From NCBI GenBank assembly GCA_964457335.1, contig CAYWGD010000019.1, positions 1-64,000 on the forward strand: DNA of 64,000 nt, read 5' to 3'. Shown one piece after another: positions 1 through 9,273 of this stretch. This stretch comes from CAJBVW01 sp964457335 (lineage in GTDB: Bacteria > Myxococcota_A > UBA796 > SXON01). Position 1 is the stretch's first letter. The number at the start of each line of letters is the position of its first letter. The notes under the pieces were generated by a model, which searched no databases, was not told where the DNA came from, and worked only from the letters and a program-made list of their open reading frames with translations. Made by a program: the position numbers and the translations under genes.

Positions 1-821
<821 letters not shown>

Positions 822-865
822 GTTCGGCTCCGGTAGGGAAGAGAGGGCGAGATCCGGGGGAGGCG

Positions 866-1729
866 CTAGAGCGCCTCGGCGCCCGACACGATCTCGATGA
901 GTTCCTTGGTGATCGCGGCCTGGCGGCCGCGGTTGTACTCGAGGGTCAGGGCGGAGATGAGGTCGGACGCGTTCCGCGTCGCGTTGTCCATCGCCGTCAT
1001 GCGCGCCGCGTGCTCGCCGGCCTCGGTCTCCAGGAAGGACTGGAGGAGGAGCGTGCGGAGGTACATCGGGAGCAGCGCGCCCAGGAGCTCCTGGCCGTTC
1101 GGCTCGTAGATGTAGTCGGCGCCCGCGCCCTCACCGCCGCCCTCGATCGAGAGCGGGAGCACCCGGCTGAACGTCGGGACCTGCGCGAGCACGGACTTGA
1201 ACTGGTTGAAGGCGATGTACGCCTCGTCGAACCCGCCCGCCGCGAACTCCGCGGTGAGCGTCTCGGCCAGCGCGAGGGCCTCGTCCGCGAACTGCTGGCG
1301 GACGAGGTCGGTGCGGCCCTTCTCCGTGTTGAAGCCGCGGGCCTTGAAGTAGTCCCGCGCCTTGCGGCCGTACGTGCGCAGCTCGACCTGCTTCCCGTCG
1401 GCGCGCTGGCGCCGCACGAAGTCCTCGGTGCGGCGGTTCAGCGTGCTGTTGAAGCCGCCGCAGAGGCCACGGTCGGACGTGACGACGACGACCAGCACCT
1501 TCTTCACCACGTCGCGCGAGGTGAGGAGGGGGTGGGTGATGTCGTCGCCCGCGGCCACGGCCACGCGCTGGAGCGTCTTCGTCAGGGTCTGCTGGTAGGG
1601 GCGAGCCGAGGTGGCGGCCTCCGTGGCGCGACGGAGCTTGGCCGCCGACACCATCTTCATGGCGCTCGTGATCTGCTTCGTGTTCTTGACCGACGCGATG
1701 CGCGTGCGGATGTCGCGGAGCGACGCCAT
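866..1729 (-). CDS. atpG: F1 ATP synthase subunit gamma
   Basis: Central rotor stalk of F1, coupling proton flow in F0 to catalysis in the alpha/beta hexamer. The protein has 287 residues, normal for the family. The conserved N-terminal helix (MASLRDIRTRIASVKNTKQI) and the C-terminal helix (NRGRQAAITKELIEIVSGA) that forms the coiled coil are both present, as is the SDRGLCGGFN motif near residue 85. A strong Shine-Dalgarno (AGGAGGTCG) lies just upstream of the ATG at 1729. It sits 17 bp after atpA and 44 bp before atpD, in one transcription unit. Confidence 0.97.
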   Translation of the reverse strand: MASLRDIRTRIASVKNTKQITSAMKMVSAAKLRRATEAATSARPYQQTLTKTLQRVAVAAGDDITHPLLTSRDVVKKVLVVVVTSDRGLCGGFNSTLNRRTEDFVRRQRADGKQVELRTYGRKARDYFKARGFNTEKGRTDLVRQQFADEALALAETLTAEFAAGGFDEAYIAFNQFKSVLAQVPTFSRVLPLSIEGGGEGAGADYIYEPNGQELLGALLPMYLRTLLLQSFLETEAGEHAARMTAMDNATRNASDLISALTLEYNRGRQAAITKELIEIVSGAEAL

Positions 1730-1746
1730 CTCGACCTCCTACGGAG

Positions 1747-3267
1747 CTACTTCCAGGTGGCCCGGAAGGACTTGACCGCCTGGAGCGAGCGCTCCTTGAG
1801 GTCGTTGCCCTTGAACGTGAGCTTCTGGGCGAGCTCCTGGGCGACGGGGTTGGTCTCGAGGTGCACGGCGAGGTCCGAGAGGAAGCGCCGCACCTCGGAG
1901 ACCTCGATGTCGTCGAGGAGGCCCTCGGTGCCGGCGAGGATCTGGATGATCTGCACGTGCATCGCGACCGGCGTGTACTGGTCCTGCTTGAGCAGCTCGA
2001 CGAGGCGGGCGCCGCGGGCGAGCTGCTTGCGGGTGGCCTCGTCGAGGTCGGAGGCGAACGCGGAGAACGCCTGGAGCTCGCGGTACTGGGCGAGGGTCAG
2101 CTTGAGCTGGCCCGCGACCGCCTTCATCGCCGCGACCTGCGCGGAGCCACCGACGCGGGACACCGAGAGTCCGACGTTCACCGCCGGGCGGACGCCCGAG
2201 TAGAACAGGTTGGTCTCGAGGAAGATCTGGCCGTCGGTGATGGAGATGACGTTCGTCGGGATGTAGGCCGACACGTCACCGGCCTGGGTCTCGATGATCG
2301 GGAGCGCGGTGAGCGAGCCCGCGCCGACGTCGTCGGACATCTTGGCGGCGCGCTCGAGGAGCCGCGAGTGCAGGTAGAACACGTCGCCGGGGTACGCCTC
2401 GCGGCCCGGCGGGCGGCGGAGGAGGAGGGAGAGCTGGCGGTACGCGGCGGCCTGCTTGGAGAGGTCGTCGTACACGATCAGCGCGTGCATGCCGTTGTCG
2501 CGGTAGTACTCGCCGAGCGTGGCGCCGGTGTACGGGGCGAGGAACTGGAGCGGCGCGGGCGCGGAGGCCGGGGCGCTGATGACGGTGGTGTACTCCATCG
2601 CGCCGTACTGCTTCAGCTTCTCGACGACCTGCGCGACCGTCGACTGCTTCTGGCCGACCGCCACGTAGATGCAGTGCATCTTGCGCTTGGGGTCGTTCAG
2701 GAACTGCTTCTGGTTGATGATCGCGTCGATGGCGACCGCGGTCTTGCCGGTCTGCCGGTCGCCGATGATGAGCTCGCGCTGGCCGCGGCCGATGGGGATC
2801 ATGCCGTCGATGGCCTTGATGCCGGTCTCGACCGGCTCGTGCACCGACTTGCGCTTCACGATGCCCGGCGCCTTGATCTCGACCGGCATCAGCTGGTCCT
2901 GCGGGATGGGCGGCCCGCCGTCGATCGGGTTGCCGAGCGCGTCGAGCACGCGGCCGAGGGTGGCGGGGCCGACCGGCACCGACACGATCTGGCCGGTGCG
3001 GGAGACGGTGTCGCCTTCCTTGATGGCGCGGTCGTCGCCGAAGACGGCGGCGCCGACGTTGTCCTCTTCGAGGTTGAGGACCATGCCCTTCAGCCCGCCC
3101 GGGAACTCGAGGAGCTCGCCGGCGAGGGCGTTCTCGAGGCCGTAGATGCGGGCGATGCCGTCGCCCACGCTGAGGACGGTGCCGGTCTCGCTGATGGCGA
3201 CCCGGGCGTCGTAGTTCTTGATCTGCTGCTTGAGGATCTGGCTGATCTCTTCGGCGCGGATGTCCAT
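1747..3267 (-). CDS. atpA: F1 ATP synthase subunit alpha
   Basis: Non-catalytic nucleotide-binding subunit that alternates with beta in the F1 head. At 506 residues it has the usual length. The P-loop GDRQTGKT is at residues 169-176, the Walker B strand ALIVYDDLSK follows, and the alpha/beta signature region PAVNVGLSVSRVG is intact. The N-terminal beta-barrel (TGTVLSVGDGIARIYGL) is well conserved. The start ATG at 3267 gives the family N-terminus (MDIRAEEISQILKQQI). It lies between atpH and atpG with short gaps, as expected for the F1 operon. Confidence 0.98.
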   Translation of the reverse strand: MDIRAEEISQILKQQIKNYDARVAISETGTVLSVGDGIARIYGLENALAGELLEFPGGLKGMVLNLEEDNVGAAVFGDDRAIKEGDTVSRTGQIVSVPVGPATLGRVLDALGNPIDGGPPIPQDQLMPVEIKAPGIVKRKSVHEPVETGIKAIDGMIPIGRGQRELIIGDRQTGKTAVAIDAIINQKQFLNDPKRKMHCIYVAVGQKQSTVAQVVEKLKQYGAMEYTTVISAPASAPAPLQFLAPYTGATLGEYYRDNGMHALIVYDDLSKQAAAYRQLSLLLRRPPGREAYPGDVFYLHSRLLERAAKMSDDVGAGSLTALPIIETQAGDVSAYIPTNVISITDGQIFLETNLFYSGVRPAVNVGLSVSRVGGSAQVAAMKAVAGQLKLTLAQYRELQAFSAFASDLDEATRKQLARGARLVELLKQDQYTPVAMHVQIIQILAGTEGLLDDIEVSEVRRFLSDLAVHLETNPVAQELAQKLTFKGNDLKERSLQAVKSFRATWK

Positions 3268-3300
3268 GGGGTCCTCGGGGGGCGGGTGGTGGCCGCCGGG

Positions 3301-3852
3301 CTAGGCCTGGGGAGGGTTGACGAGGGTGAGCTGGAGGCGATCGAGCCGGGTGCGGAGCGACGCGTCGAAGACGCGGCCGCCGACCTGGGCCACGAGCCCG
3401 CCGAGCAAGGAGGGATCGATGCGGGTGTCGAGCACCACCTTCTTGCCGGTGGCCTGCGCGAGCGCGCGGGCGACGGCCTCGCGCGTGGCGGGCGTGAGCT
3501 CGGCGGCGGTGGTGACGGTGGCGCGCACGCGGCCGGCCTCGGCGTCGGCGAGCGCGCGGTACTCCCGGACGATGTCCGGCAGGGCCGCGAAGCGGTCCTT
3601 GTCGAGCACCAGGCGCAGGAAGTTGCTCGTGTGCGGGTGGAGCGCCTGCCCGGCGAAGAGCTGGTCGAGGACGCCGCGGCGCTCGGCCAGCGTGAAGACC
3701 GGGTTGGCCATCACGCTCGTGAGGATGCCGGCGGACTCGCACACGCGCAGGAGGCGCTGGAGGTCGTCGCCGAAGCGGTCGACCTGGCTCTCTTCGCGGC
3801 CGATCTCGAGGAGCGCCTTGGCGTAGCGACGGGCGATGGATCCCTCAACCAT
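3301..3852 (-). CDS. atpH: F1 ATP synthase subunit delta (OSCP-like)
   Basis: Peripheral-stalk subunit joining the top of F1 to the b/b' stalk. It has 183 residues, the usual length. The N-terminal helical bundle starts with SIARRYAKALLEIGREE, a typical delta/OSCP opening (ARRYAxAL), and the C-terminus carries LLGGLVAQVGGRVFDASLRTRL, matching the conserved GG-x-G-x-D/S region of the family. The start ATG at 3852 overlaps the end of atpF by 8 bp, suggesting translational coupling. Confidence 0.95.
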   Translation of the reverse strand: MVEGSIARRYAKALLEIGREESQVDRFGDDLQRLLRVCESAGILTSVMANPVFTLAERRGVLDQLFAGQALHPHTSNFLRLVLDKDRFAALPDIVREYRALADAEAGRVRATVTTAAELTPATREAVARALAQATGKKVVLDTRIDPSLLGGLVAQVGGRVFDASLRTRLDRLQLTLVNPPQA

Positions 3853-4465
3853 TGGGCGTCTCCTTCTCGACGGCGGCGAGGAACTCGCGGGCCAGCCGCT
3901 CCTGGTCGTCCGGGGTCACGGAGCGCTTCAGCGTCTCGCGGGCGAGCTGCACCGCGAGGCGGGCCGCCTCGCCGCGGAGCTCGTTGCGGGCGCGCGTGGA
4001 CTCCTCGCGGATGGTGCGCTCGGCGGTCTCCTTGATGCGGGCGGCGTCGGCGTGGGCACGCTCCTCGATCCGCTTCGCTTCCTTGTCGGCCTCGATGGAT
4101 GCCTCGGCCTTCATCTCCTCGACGCGCTTGCCGAGGGAGACGAGCTTCGACTCGATGTCGGCGGCGCGCGCGGCGGCCTCCTCCTTGAGCCGGGTGGCCT
4201 CGTCGAGCTGGCGGCCGACGGCGAGGGAGCGGTTCTTGAGCGCGTCACCGACCGGCTTGCGCGCGAACCACACGAGGATCACGAGGAAGAGGACGACGTT
4301 GACGGCCTGGAGGCCGATCATGTCCCAGGGGATGGCGTGCGCACCTTCGGCGCCGTGGGCGGCCTCGGCGGCGCCGTGGGCGGCCTCGGCGGCGCCGTGG
4401 GCCTCCGCGCCGTGCGCGGCGCCACCGGCGGCCCAGGCCAGGGTCGAGACGATGAGCGGGATCAT
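3845..4465 (-). CDS. atpF: F0 ATP synthase subunit b with His/Ala-rich N-terminal extension
   Basis: Peripheral stalk subunit anchored in the membrane by one N-terminal helix. I placed the start at 4465 because its ATG overlaps the atpF' stop as TGATG; a longer frame upstream has no conserved sequence. The protein has 206 residues: a short hydrophobic leader (1-14), an Ala/His/Gly/Glu-rich stretch with 7-residue repeats (about 15-45), a membrane helix near 50-68 (NVVLFLVILVWFARKPVG), then a long charged coiled coil. Leader plus His/Gly-rich stretch preceding the membrane helix is also known in some deltaproteobacterial b subunits. The 3' end overlaps atpH by 8 bp. Confidence 0.93.
   Translation of the reverse strand: MIPLIVSTLAWAAGGAAHGAEAHGAAEAAHGAAEAAHGAEGAHAIPWDMIGLQAVNVVLFLVILVWFARKPVGDALKNRSLAVGRQLDEATRLKEEAAARAADIESKLVSLGKRVEEMKAEASIEADKEAKRIEERAHADAARIKETAERTIREESTRARNELRGEAARLAVQLARETLKRSVTPDDQERLAREFLAAVEKETPNG
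4351..4402. repeat. 21-bp tandem repeat inside atpF
   Basis: A 21-bp unit begins at 4351 and 4372, with a partial third copy from 4393. It is in frame and encodes the repeated Ala-His-Gly-Ala-Ala-Glu-Ala segment before the membrane helix of subunit b. Copy number could vary by slippage without breaking the frame. Confidence 0.85.
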
Positions 4466-4911
4466 CAGGCCTCCACCTGGGGCAGGGCGCGACCGAGCAC
4501 GCGGTCCGCGACATCGCGCGAGAGCACGCGGGCGGCGCCGTCCAGCTCGGTGCGCGCAACGGCGGCCTCGGCGCGGAGCGCGGTCAGCGCGTCGGCGAGG
4601 CGGGCGTCGGCGACGACGCGGGCTTCGGCCACGATCTTCTGGTAGGTCGCCTGCGCGGCGGCCCGGCGCTGCGCGCGGTACTCGGTGACCTCGGCCTGGG
4701 CGCGGGCGAGGGCGGCTTCCCACTCGCCGAGGCGCGCGCCGGCCTTGGCCTGCAGCGCCTCGGCCTCCTTGCGAGCGCCCACGGTCGCGTGGGCGCGTGC
4801 ATCCAGGTAGGCGAGCATGGGCTTGTAGAGGATGAAGTGCATCCCCGCGACGAGCACCAGGAACGGCACCATCAACGCGGCGGTCAGCACCAGATCCGGG
4901 ATGATGTTCAT
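4465..4911 (-). CDS. atpF': F0 ATP synthase subunit b'
   Basis: Second b-type stalk subunit, first gene of the minus-strand ATP synthase cluster. It has 148 residues: a membrane helix at about 5-28, then a charged Ala/Glu/Arg-rich helical region (YLDARAHATVGARKEAEAL) typical of b/b' dimers. Paired b and b' genes occur in photosynthetic bacteria and many deltaproteobacteria. No atpB (a) or atpE (c) gene precedes it. Instead, 197 bp of non-coding DNA separates it from the divergent dctP, and promoters for both directions must lie there. I could not pick out convincing -35/-10 boxes. Confidence 0.92.
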   Translation of the reverse strand: MNIIPDLVLTAALMVPFLVLVAGMHFILYKPMLAYLDARAHATVGARKEAEALQAKAGARLGEWEAALARAQAEVTEYRAQRRAAAQATYQKIVAEARVVADARLADALTALRAEAAVARTELDGAARVLSRDVADRVLGRALPQVEA

Positions 4912-5108
4912 CGGATCACCCGTAAAGGGCCGCCGGACTATCGCGCGGTCCGCGTCTGGGCAAGGGGTGGCGGGAGGCGACGCGCGAGATCGGTCGGGAC
5001 GGTGTCCGCCGCCCCGCGGAGCCCCCCTGCGCGGGGCGCGGACGCCCGGCGGCGGCTGAATGAAAACCCGGTCCGGTTCGTGGTAGAAGGGCGCCCCGAG
5101 GACCCTGC

Positions 5109-6131
5109 ATGCGCCTTCTCCGTACGATCCTCCCCCTCGCCGCCGCCGCGCTCCTCCTGGCCCTCCCCTCCGCCGAGGCCCAGGAGCCGGCCACCCTGAA
5201 GATCGCCACCGTCGCCCCCGAGGGTACGCCCTGGGCCGACGGCCTCTCCCAGCTCAAGAAGCAGGTCGAGACCGACTCGGGCGGGCGGATGAAGGTGCGC
5301 ACGTTCCTCGGTGGCGTCCTCGGGGACGAGAACGAGTCGGTGCAGGCCTGCCAGCGCGGGCAGATCCAGGGCGTCGGCGCGTCCACGGGCGCGATCGCGT
5401 CGATCGTCCCCGAGCTCGCGGTGCTCGAGCTCCCCTACCTGTTCCGGACCGAGGCGGAGGCCGACTACGTCCTCGACAAGGTCGTCCTCTCCACGCTCGA
5501 GACCGCCTTCCGCAACAAGGGCCTCGTGCTCGGCTTCTGGAGCGAGAACGGCTACCGCAGCTTCGGCAGCAACTGGGGCCCGATCAAGTCGCCGGCGGAT
5601 CTCAAGGGGCACAAGATGCGGTCGCAGGAGCACGAGCTGCACCTGCAGATGTACCGCTCCTTCGGCGCGTCCCCCGTGCCGATCCCGGTCACCGAGGTGC
5701 TCACCTCGCTCCAGACCGGCGTGATCGACGGCTGGGACAACACGCCGCTGTTCGCGTTCGCCGCGCAGTGGACGGGCGCGACCAAGTACGTGTCGCTGAC
5801 CCGCCACATCTACCAGCCGGCGGCGATCGCCTTCAACAAGGCCTGGTTCGACGCGCAGCCGAAGGACCTCCAGGCCATCGTCATGAAGGCCCGCACCGGC
5901 CTCGCTCCGCAGATGCGCAAGGAGATCCGGGCGCTCAACCCGATCCTCATCCAGAACCTGTCGGAGATGAAGGTGCAGGTCTACACCCCCACCGCCACCG
6001 AGCTCGCGACGTTCGAGGGGCCGGCCAAGGCCGCGCGCGACGCCTACCTCGCGAAGGCGTCCGCCGGCGAGAAGGCGCTCTACGCGCAGATCGTGAAGGG
6101 CATCGAGGCCTACCGCGGGGGCGCCCGGTGA
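5109..6131 (+). CDS. dctP: TRAP transporter substrate-binding protein DctP
   Basis: Periplasmic solute receptor of a tripartite ATP-independent transporter, typically for carboxylates; the ligand cannot be read from sequence. It has 340 residues with a Sec signal peptide (about 1-24, ending PSAEA before QEPATLK). Family features are the first strand LKIATVAPEGTPWADG, the PYLFR segment around residue 115, the Arg-containing GHKMRSQEH region and the VTEVLTSLQTGVIDGWDNT segment diagnostic for DctP. A GAGGA ribosome-binding site lies 6 bp before the ATG. Its stop overlaps dctQ as GTGA. Confidence 0.95.
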   Translation: MRLLRTILPLAAAALLLALPSAEAQEPATLKIATVAPEGTPWADGLSQLKKQVETDSGGRMKVRTFLGGVLGDENESVQACQRGQIQGVGASTGAIASIVPELAVLELPYLFRTEAEADYVLDKVVLSTLETAFRNKGLVLGFWSENGYRSFGSNWGPIKSPADLKGHKMRSQEHELHLQMYRSFGASPVPIPVTEVLTSLQTGVIDGWDNTPLFAFAAQWTGATKYVSLTRHIYQPAAIAFNKAWFDAQPKDLQAIVMKARTGLAPQMRKEIRALNPILIQNLSEMKVQVYTPTATELATFEGPAKAARDAYLAKASAGEKALYAQIVKGIEAYRGGAR

Positions 6132-6868
6132 TCAGTGCCCTCGAGCGCCTGGACGGCGGCATCGTCCGGGCGGAGCGCGCGGTGGTCGCCGTGCTGCTCG
6201 CGGTCATGGGCCTCGTCGTGTTCCTCGACGTGGTGCACCGCGTGAGCACGCGCACGGGCAGCCTGCTGGCGCACCCGGCCTTCGTGGCCGTCGCGGCCAT
6301 GGTCGTCGCGGTGCTCGCGTTCCGCACGCGCGCGGCGTCGAACGCCGTCGGCAAGGGCGTCGCGGTGGGGCTCGCGGTGGCCGGGGCGCAGTTCGCCTTC
6401 GTGCGGCTCGTGCCCAACGGCCTCGTGTGGTCCCAGTCGCTGGCGCTCGGGCTCACGCTCTGGCTCGGCACGCTCGGCGCGTCGCTCGCGGCGTACGAGC
6501 GGCGCCACCTCGCGCTCGACGTGGGCTCCAAGATCTGGCCGCCGTCGCTGGCCCCGAAGATCGCCGCGTTCGGGCACGTCCTGACCGCGGCCTTCTGCCT
6601 CGTCATCCTCTTCTTCTCCGTGCGCTCGATCCTCGGCTTCGAGGACTCCGGCTCGCACGTGCCCGGCCACTTCGACGTGTGGAAGGGCGGCGCCGGCATG
6701 CTCGCCGGGACGCCCATCCCGAAGTGGGCCGTGTTCCTCTCGATCCCGTACGGCATGGTCGTCCTCGCCTTCCGCTTCGCCCTGGAGGCGGTGCGCACCT
6801 GGCTCGGCCTCGTCGAGATCGGCGGGGATGACACGCTCCACCAGCTCGGCATCGAGGAGGCGTCGTGA
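6128..6868 (+). CDS. dctQ: TRAP transporter small membrane subunit DctQ, enlarged
   Basis: Small integral membrane subunit that pairs with DctM. I chose the GTG at 6128 because it overlaps the dctP stop (GTGA) and gives VISALERLDGG directly before the first membrane helix. The protein has 246 residues, longer than the usual 160-190. It contains about six hydrophobic segments instead of four, the extra ones lying around residues 50-93 between the first helix and the conserved core (LGASLAAYERRHLALDV). The stop overlaps dctM as GTGA, so the three subunits form one coupled operon. Confidence 0.9.
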   Translation: MISALERLDGGIVRAERAVVAVLLAVMGLVVFLDVVHRVSTRTGSLLAHPAFVAVAAMVVAVLAFRTRAASNAVGKGVAVGLAVAGAQFAFVRLVPNGLVWSQSLALGLTLWLGTLGASLAAYERRHLALDVGSKIWPPSLAPKIAAFGHVLTAAFCLVILFFSVRSILGFEDSGSHVPGHFDVWKGGAGMLAGTPIPKWAVFLSIPYGMVVLAFRFALEAVRTWLGLVEIGGDDTLHQLGIEEAS

Positions 6869-8517
6869 CCGCAGTCCTCCTCGTGGCGGTGATGCTGACG
6901 CTGGCGCTCTTCGGCTCGCGCCTGTTCGTCGTGGTCGGCGTCGCGACCGCGCTCTGCTTCCTCTTCTACACGGACTACACGGGCTTCGAAGGCGCGCTCC
7001 AGCAGGTGGACCGCATCGTCACCAAGATGGAGTCGCTGACCTCGAAGAACGTGTTCCTGTCGATCCCGTTCTTCATCGCGTCCGGCACGATCATGACGAA
7101 GGGCGGCATCGCGCGCCGCCTGACGAACCTCGCGTCCGCGGCCGTGGGGTGGATGCCCGGCGGGCTCGCCGTGGCCTCGGTCATCGCGTGCATCGTGTTC
7201 GCGGCGATCTCGGGCTCCTCGCCGGTGACGCTGGTCGCCGTGGGGAGCGTCATGTTCCCCGCGCTCGTGAAGAGCGGCTACCCGAAGTCCTTCTCCATCG
7301 GCCTCATCACCAGCGCGGGCAGCCTCGGCTGCATGATCCCGCCCGCGATCGCGATGCTCATCTACGCGATCAGCGTGCAGGGCTCCGCCGCGGTCGACCC
7401 CGCCGACCTGTTCTTCGCCGGCATCATCCCCGCGCTGTTCATCGCCGGGCTCCTCGCGCTCTACGCGGTGTGGGTGGGCACGAAGGTGCCGGAGTCCCGC
7501 CAGCCCTTCGACGGCGGGCAGCTCTGGGGCGCCTTCAAGGACGCGGCCTGGGCGCTCACGCTCCCGCTCATCGTGCTCGGCGGCATCTACAGCGGGCTCT
7601 TCACGCCCACCGAGGCGGGCGCGATGGCGTTCGCCGCGAGCGTCCTCGTCACCTGCGCGATCCACGGCGACGTGCCGTGGACGAAGGTGCCGTCGATCCT
7701 GGTCGAGGCGGCCACCCTCATCGGGAGCTTGATCCTGATCGTCGTGCTGGCGTTCGGGCTCAACGACTTCCTCGCGCTCATCGACGCGCCGGGGGTCATC
7801 CAGGAGTGGGTGCGCACGGCCGACATGAGCGCCTGGCAGTTCATGCTGCTCGTGAACATCGTGCTCATCGTGCTCGGCGCGCTGATGGACAGCATGTCCG
7901 CCACGCTCGTGTTCGCGCCCATCCTCGCGCCGGTGGCCATCAACCACTACGGCATGGACCCGATCCACTTCGGCATCGTGTTCGTGGTGAACATGGAGAT
8001 CGGGTACATCGCGCCGCCGGTCGCGACGAACCTGTTCGTGGCCGCGGCGATCTTCCGCCAGCCGTTCATGGACGTGGCGAAGGCGATCGTGCCGACGCTC
8101 TCGATCATCTGCGCCGCGCTCGTCGTGCTGATGTACATCCCGACGATCTCCACGGGCCCGCTCAACCTGCGAGAGGGACAGGCCTTCTACGAGCCGTTCC
8201 CCTGGGACGGCGGCAAGGAGGCGGTCGCCGAGGACGTGCCCGCCCCTTCCGAGCCCGGAGCGGGCGCCCCGGAGGCGCCGGCCGGGGCCGCCAGGCCGAT
8301 GACGATGGAAGAGATGATGCGGAAGGCCAAGGAGAACGCCGCGGCCGAGGGCGCCACCGAGGGGGCCGGCACCGACGCCGCCCCGGACGCCGGCGCCGCT
8401 CCGGACCCGCACGACGCCACGCCGACCCCGCTCGGTCGTCCCCTCACGATGGAGGAGATGATGAAGAAGGCGAAGGAGAACGCGGCGAAGCAGGACGGCG
8501 AGGCGGCGGCGCCATAG
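6865..8517 (+). CDS. dctM: TRAP transporter large permease DctM with repeated C-terminal tail
   Basis: Large ion-coupled permease subunit. Residues 1 to about 440 match the DctM family: many membrane helices, FLSIPFFIASGTIMTKGGIA near residue 70, the AAISGSSPVTLVAVGSVMFP segment and PPVATNLFVAAAIF. The family normally ends near 430-450 residues; this protein has 550. The extra ~100 residues are Ala/Pro/Glu-rich and contain a motif twice, at about residues 477 and 525 (R-P-M/L-TMEEMM-R/K-KAKENAA), separated by a disordered-looking linker. The tail is presumably cytoplasmic; its role is unknown. The start is a GTG overlapping dctQ. Confidence 0.94.
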   Translation: MTAVLLVAVMLTLALFGSRLFVVVGVATALCFLFYTDYTGFEGALQQVDRIVTKMESLTSKNVFLSIPFFIASGTIMTKGGIARRLTNLASAAVGWMPGGLAVASVIACIVFAAISGSSPVTLVAVGSVMFPALVKSGYPKSFSIGLITSAGSLGCMIPPAIAMLIYAISVQGSAAVDPADLFFAGIIPALFIAGLLALYAVWVGTKVPESRQPFDGGQLWGAFKDAAWALTLPLIVLGGIYSGLFTPTEAGAMAFAASVLVTCAIHGDVPWTKVPSILVEAATLIGSLILIVVLAFGLNDFLALIDAPGVIQEWVRTADMSAWQFMLLVNIVLIVLGALMDSMSATLVFAPILAPVAINHYGMDPIHFGIVFVVNMEIGYIAPPVATNLFVAAAIFRQPFMDVAKAIVPTLSIICAALVVLMYIPTISTGPLNLREGQAFYEPFPWDGGKEAVAEDVPAPSEPGAGAPEAPAGAARPMTMEEMMRKAKENAAAEGATEGAGTDAAPDAGAAPDPHDATPTPLGRPLTMEEMMKKAKENAAKQDGEAAAP

Positions 8518-8520
8518 GCG

Positions 8521-9159
8521 CTACCGCACGAACTCGAGCACGAGGGCGGCCTCGCTCGCGATCACGGTGGAGACCCGGATCGCGTCGTCCTCGCCCTCCT
8601 GCCCGCGGTATCCGCGCGCGAGCCAGCGCACGCCCACCGCCACGGCGGGGCGGCCCTTCGCGTCGCCGATCACGTACTCGGCGCCGAGGCCGGCCTGGGC
8701 CCCGAAGCCGCCGATGCGGGCGCGGTCGGACGCCGCGCCTTCGTCCGCGTCGGCCTGCTCCTCCTCGGTGTAGGCGGAGTCGGTGTCCGCGGCGTTCGGG
8801 AGGATGCCGAAGCCGCCGACGTCGCCGTAGAAGTTCACCGCTCCGGCCTCGCGCGCGAACAGGTAGCGGCGGTAGTCCATGCCGAGCCGCACGCCGCCGG
8901 CGGCGCGGATCGACGTGTTGTCCGAGAAGCTCGTCGACGTGATCTGCACGAGCGCGACGTTGCCGAGGACGGCGTCATGGGCGCCCACCCAGCCGCCGTG
9001 CGCCGTCAGCGGCGGGCGGATGAGCCCGTCGAACTCCCCCGCGAGCGTCCCGGAGAAGTTGCCGGCGTCGTCCCAGGCGAGGGCGCCGATGCCCGCGGGC
9101 GTCCACGCGCCTCCGAAGAGCACGCCTGCGTGCACGGTTCCAGCGAGGAGGAGCAGCAT
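8521..9159 (-). CDS. Secreted, outer-membrane barrel-like protein of unknown function
   Basis: I do not recognise a specific family. It has 212 residues, starts with a short signal peptide (MLLLLAGTVHA), and alternates Gly/aromatic-rich strands (GGVRLGMDYRRYLFAR, FGAQAGLGAEYVIG, VGVRWLARGYRGQEG) with acidic loops. It ends in LVLEFVR, close to but not exactly the C-terminal aromatic signature of outer-membrane barrels. Three bases separate it from the convergent dctM stop, so the two transcripts must overlap at their ends. Confidence 0.6.
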   Translation of the reverse strand: MLLLLAGTVHAGVLFGGAWTPAGIGALAWDDAGNFSGTLAGEFDGLIRPPLTAHGGWVGAHDAVLGNVALVQITSTSFSDNTSIRAAGGVRLGMDYRRYLFAREAGAVNFYGDVGGFGILPNAADTDSAYTEEEQADADEGAASDRARIGGFGAQAGLGAEYVIGDAKGRPAVAVGVRWLARGYRGQEGEDDAIRVSTVIASEAALVLEFVR

Positions 9160-9273
9160 CCGCCCATGCTATCTCCGCCGCGGCCGGTCCGCGGGCGGGC
9201 GCGAACGCGGCGGCGAGCCGCCGCAGTGGCCGGGCGCCTCGGGAGACCGCTGGTTTCCGGTTAGGAATCCGCC

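Noticed and set aside
1861..4035. Long plus-strand ORF of 724 codons opposite atpA/atpH
   Set aside because: High GC content leaves the opposite strand open; the conserved ATP synthase proteins are on the minus strand, and the plus-strand product is a low-complexity Leu/Ala/Arg/Glu-rich shadow.
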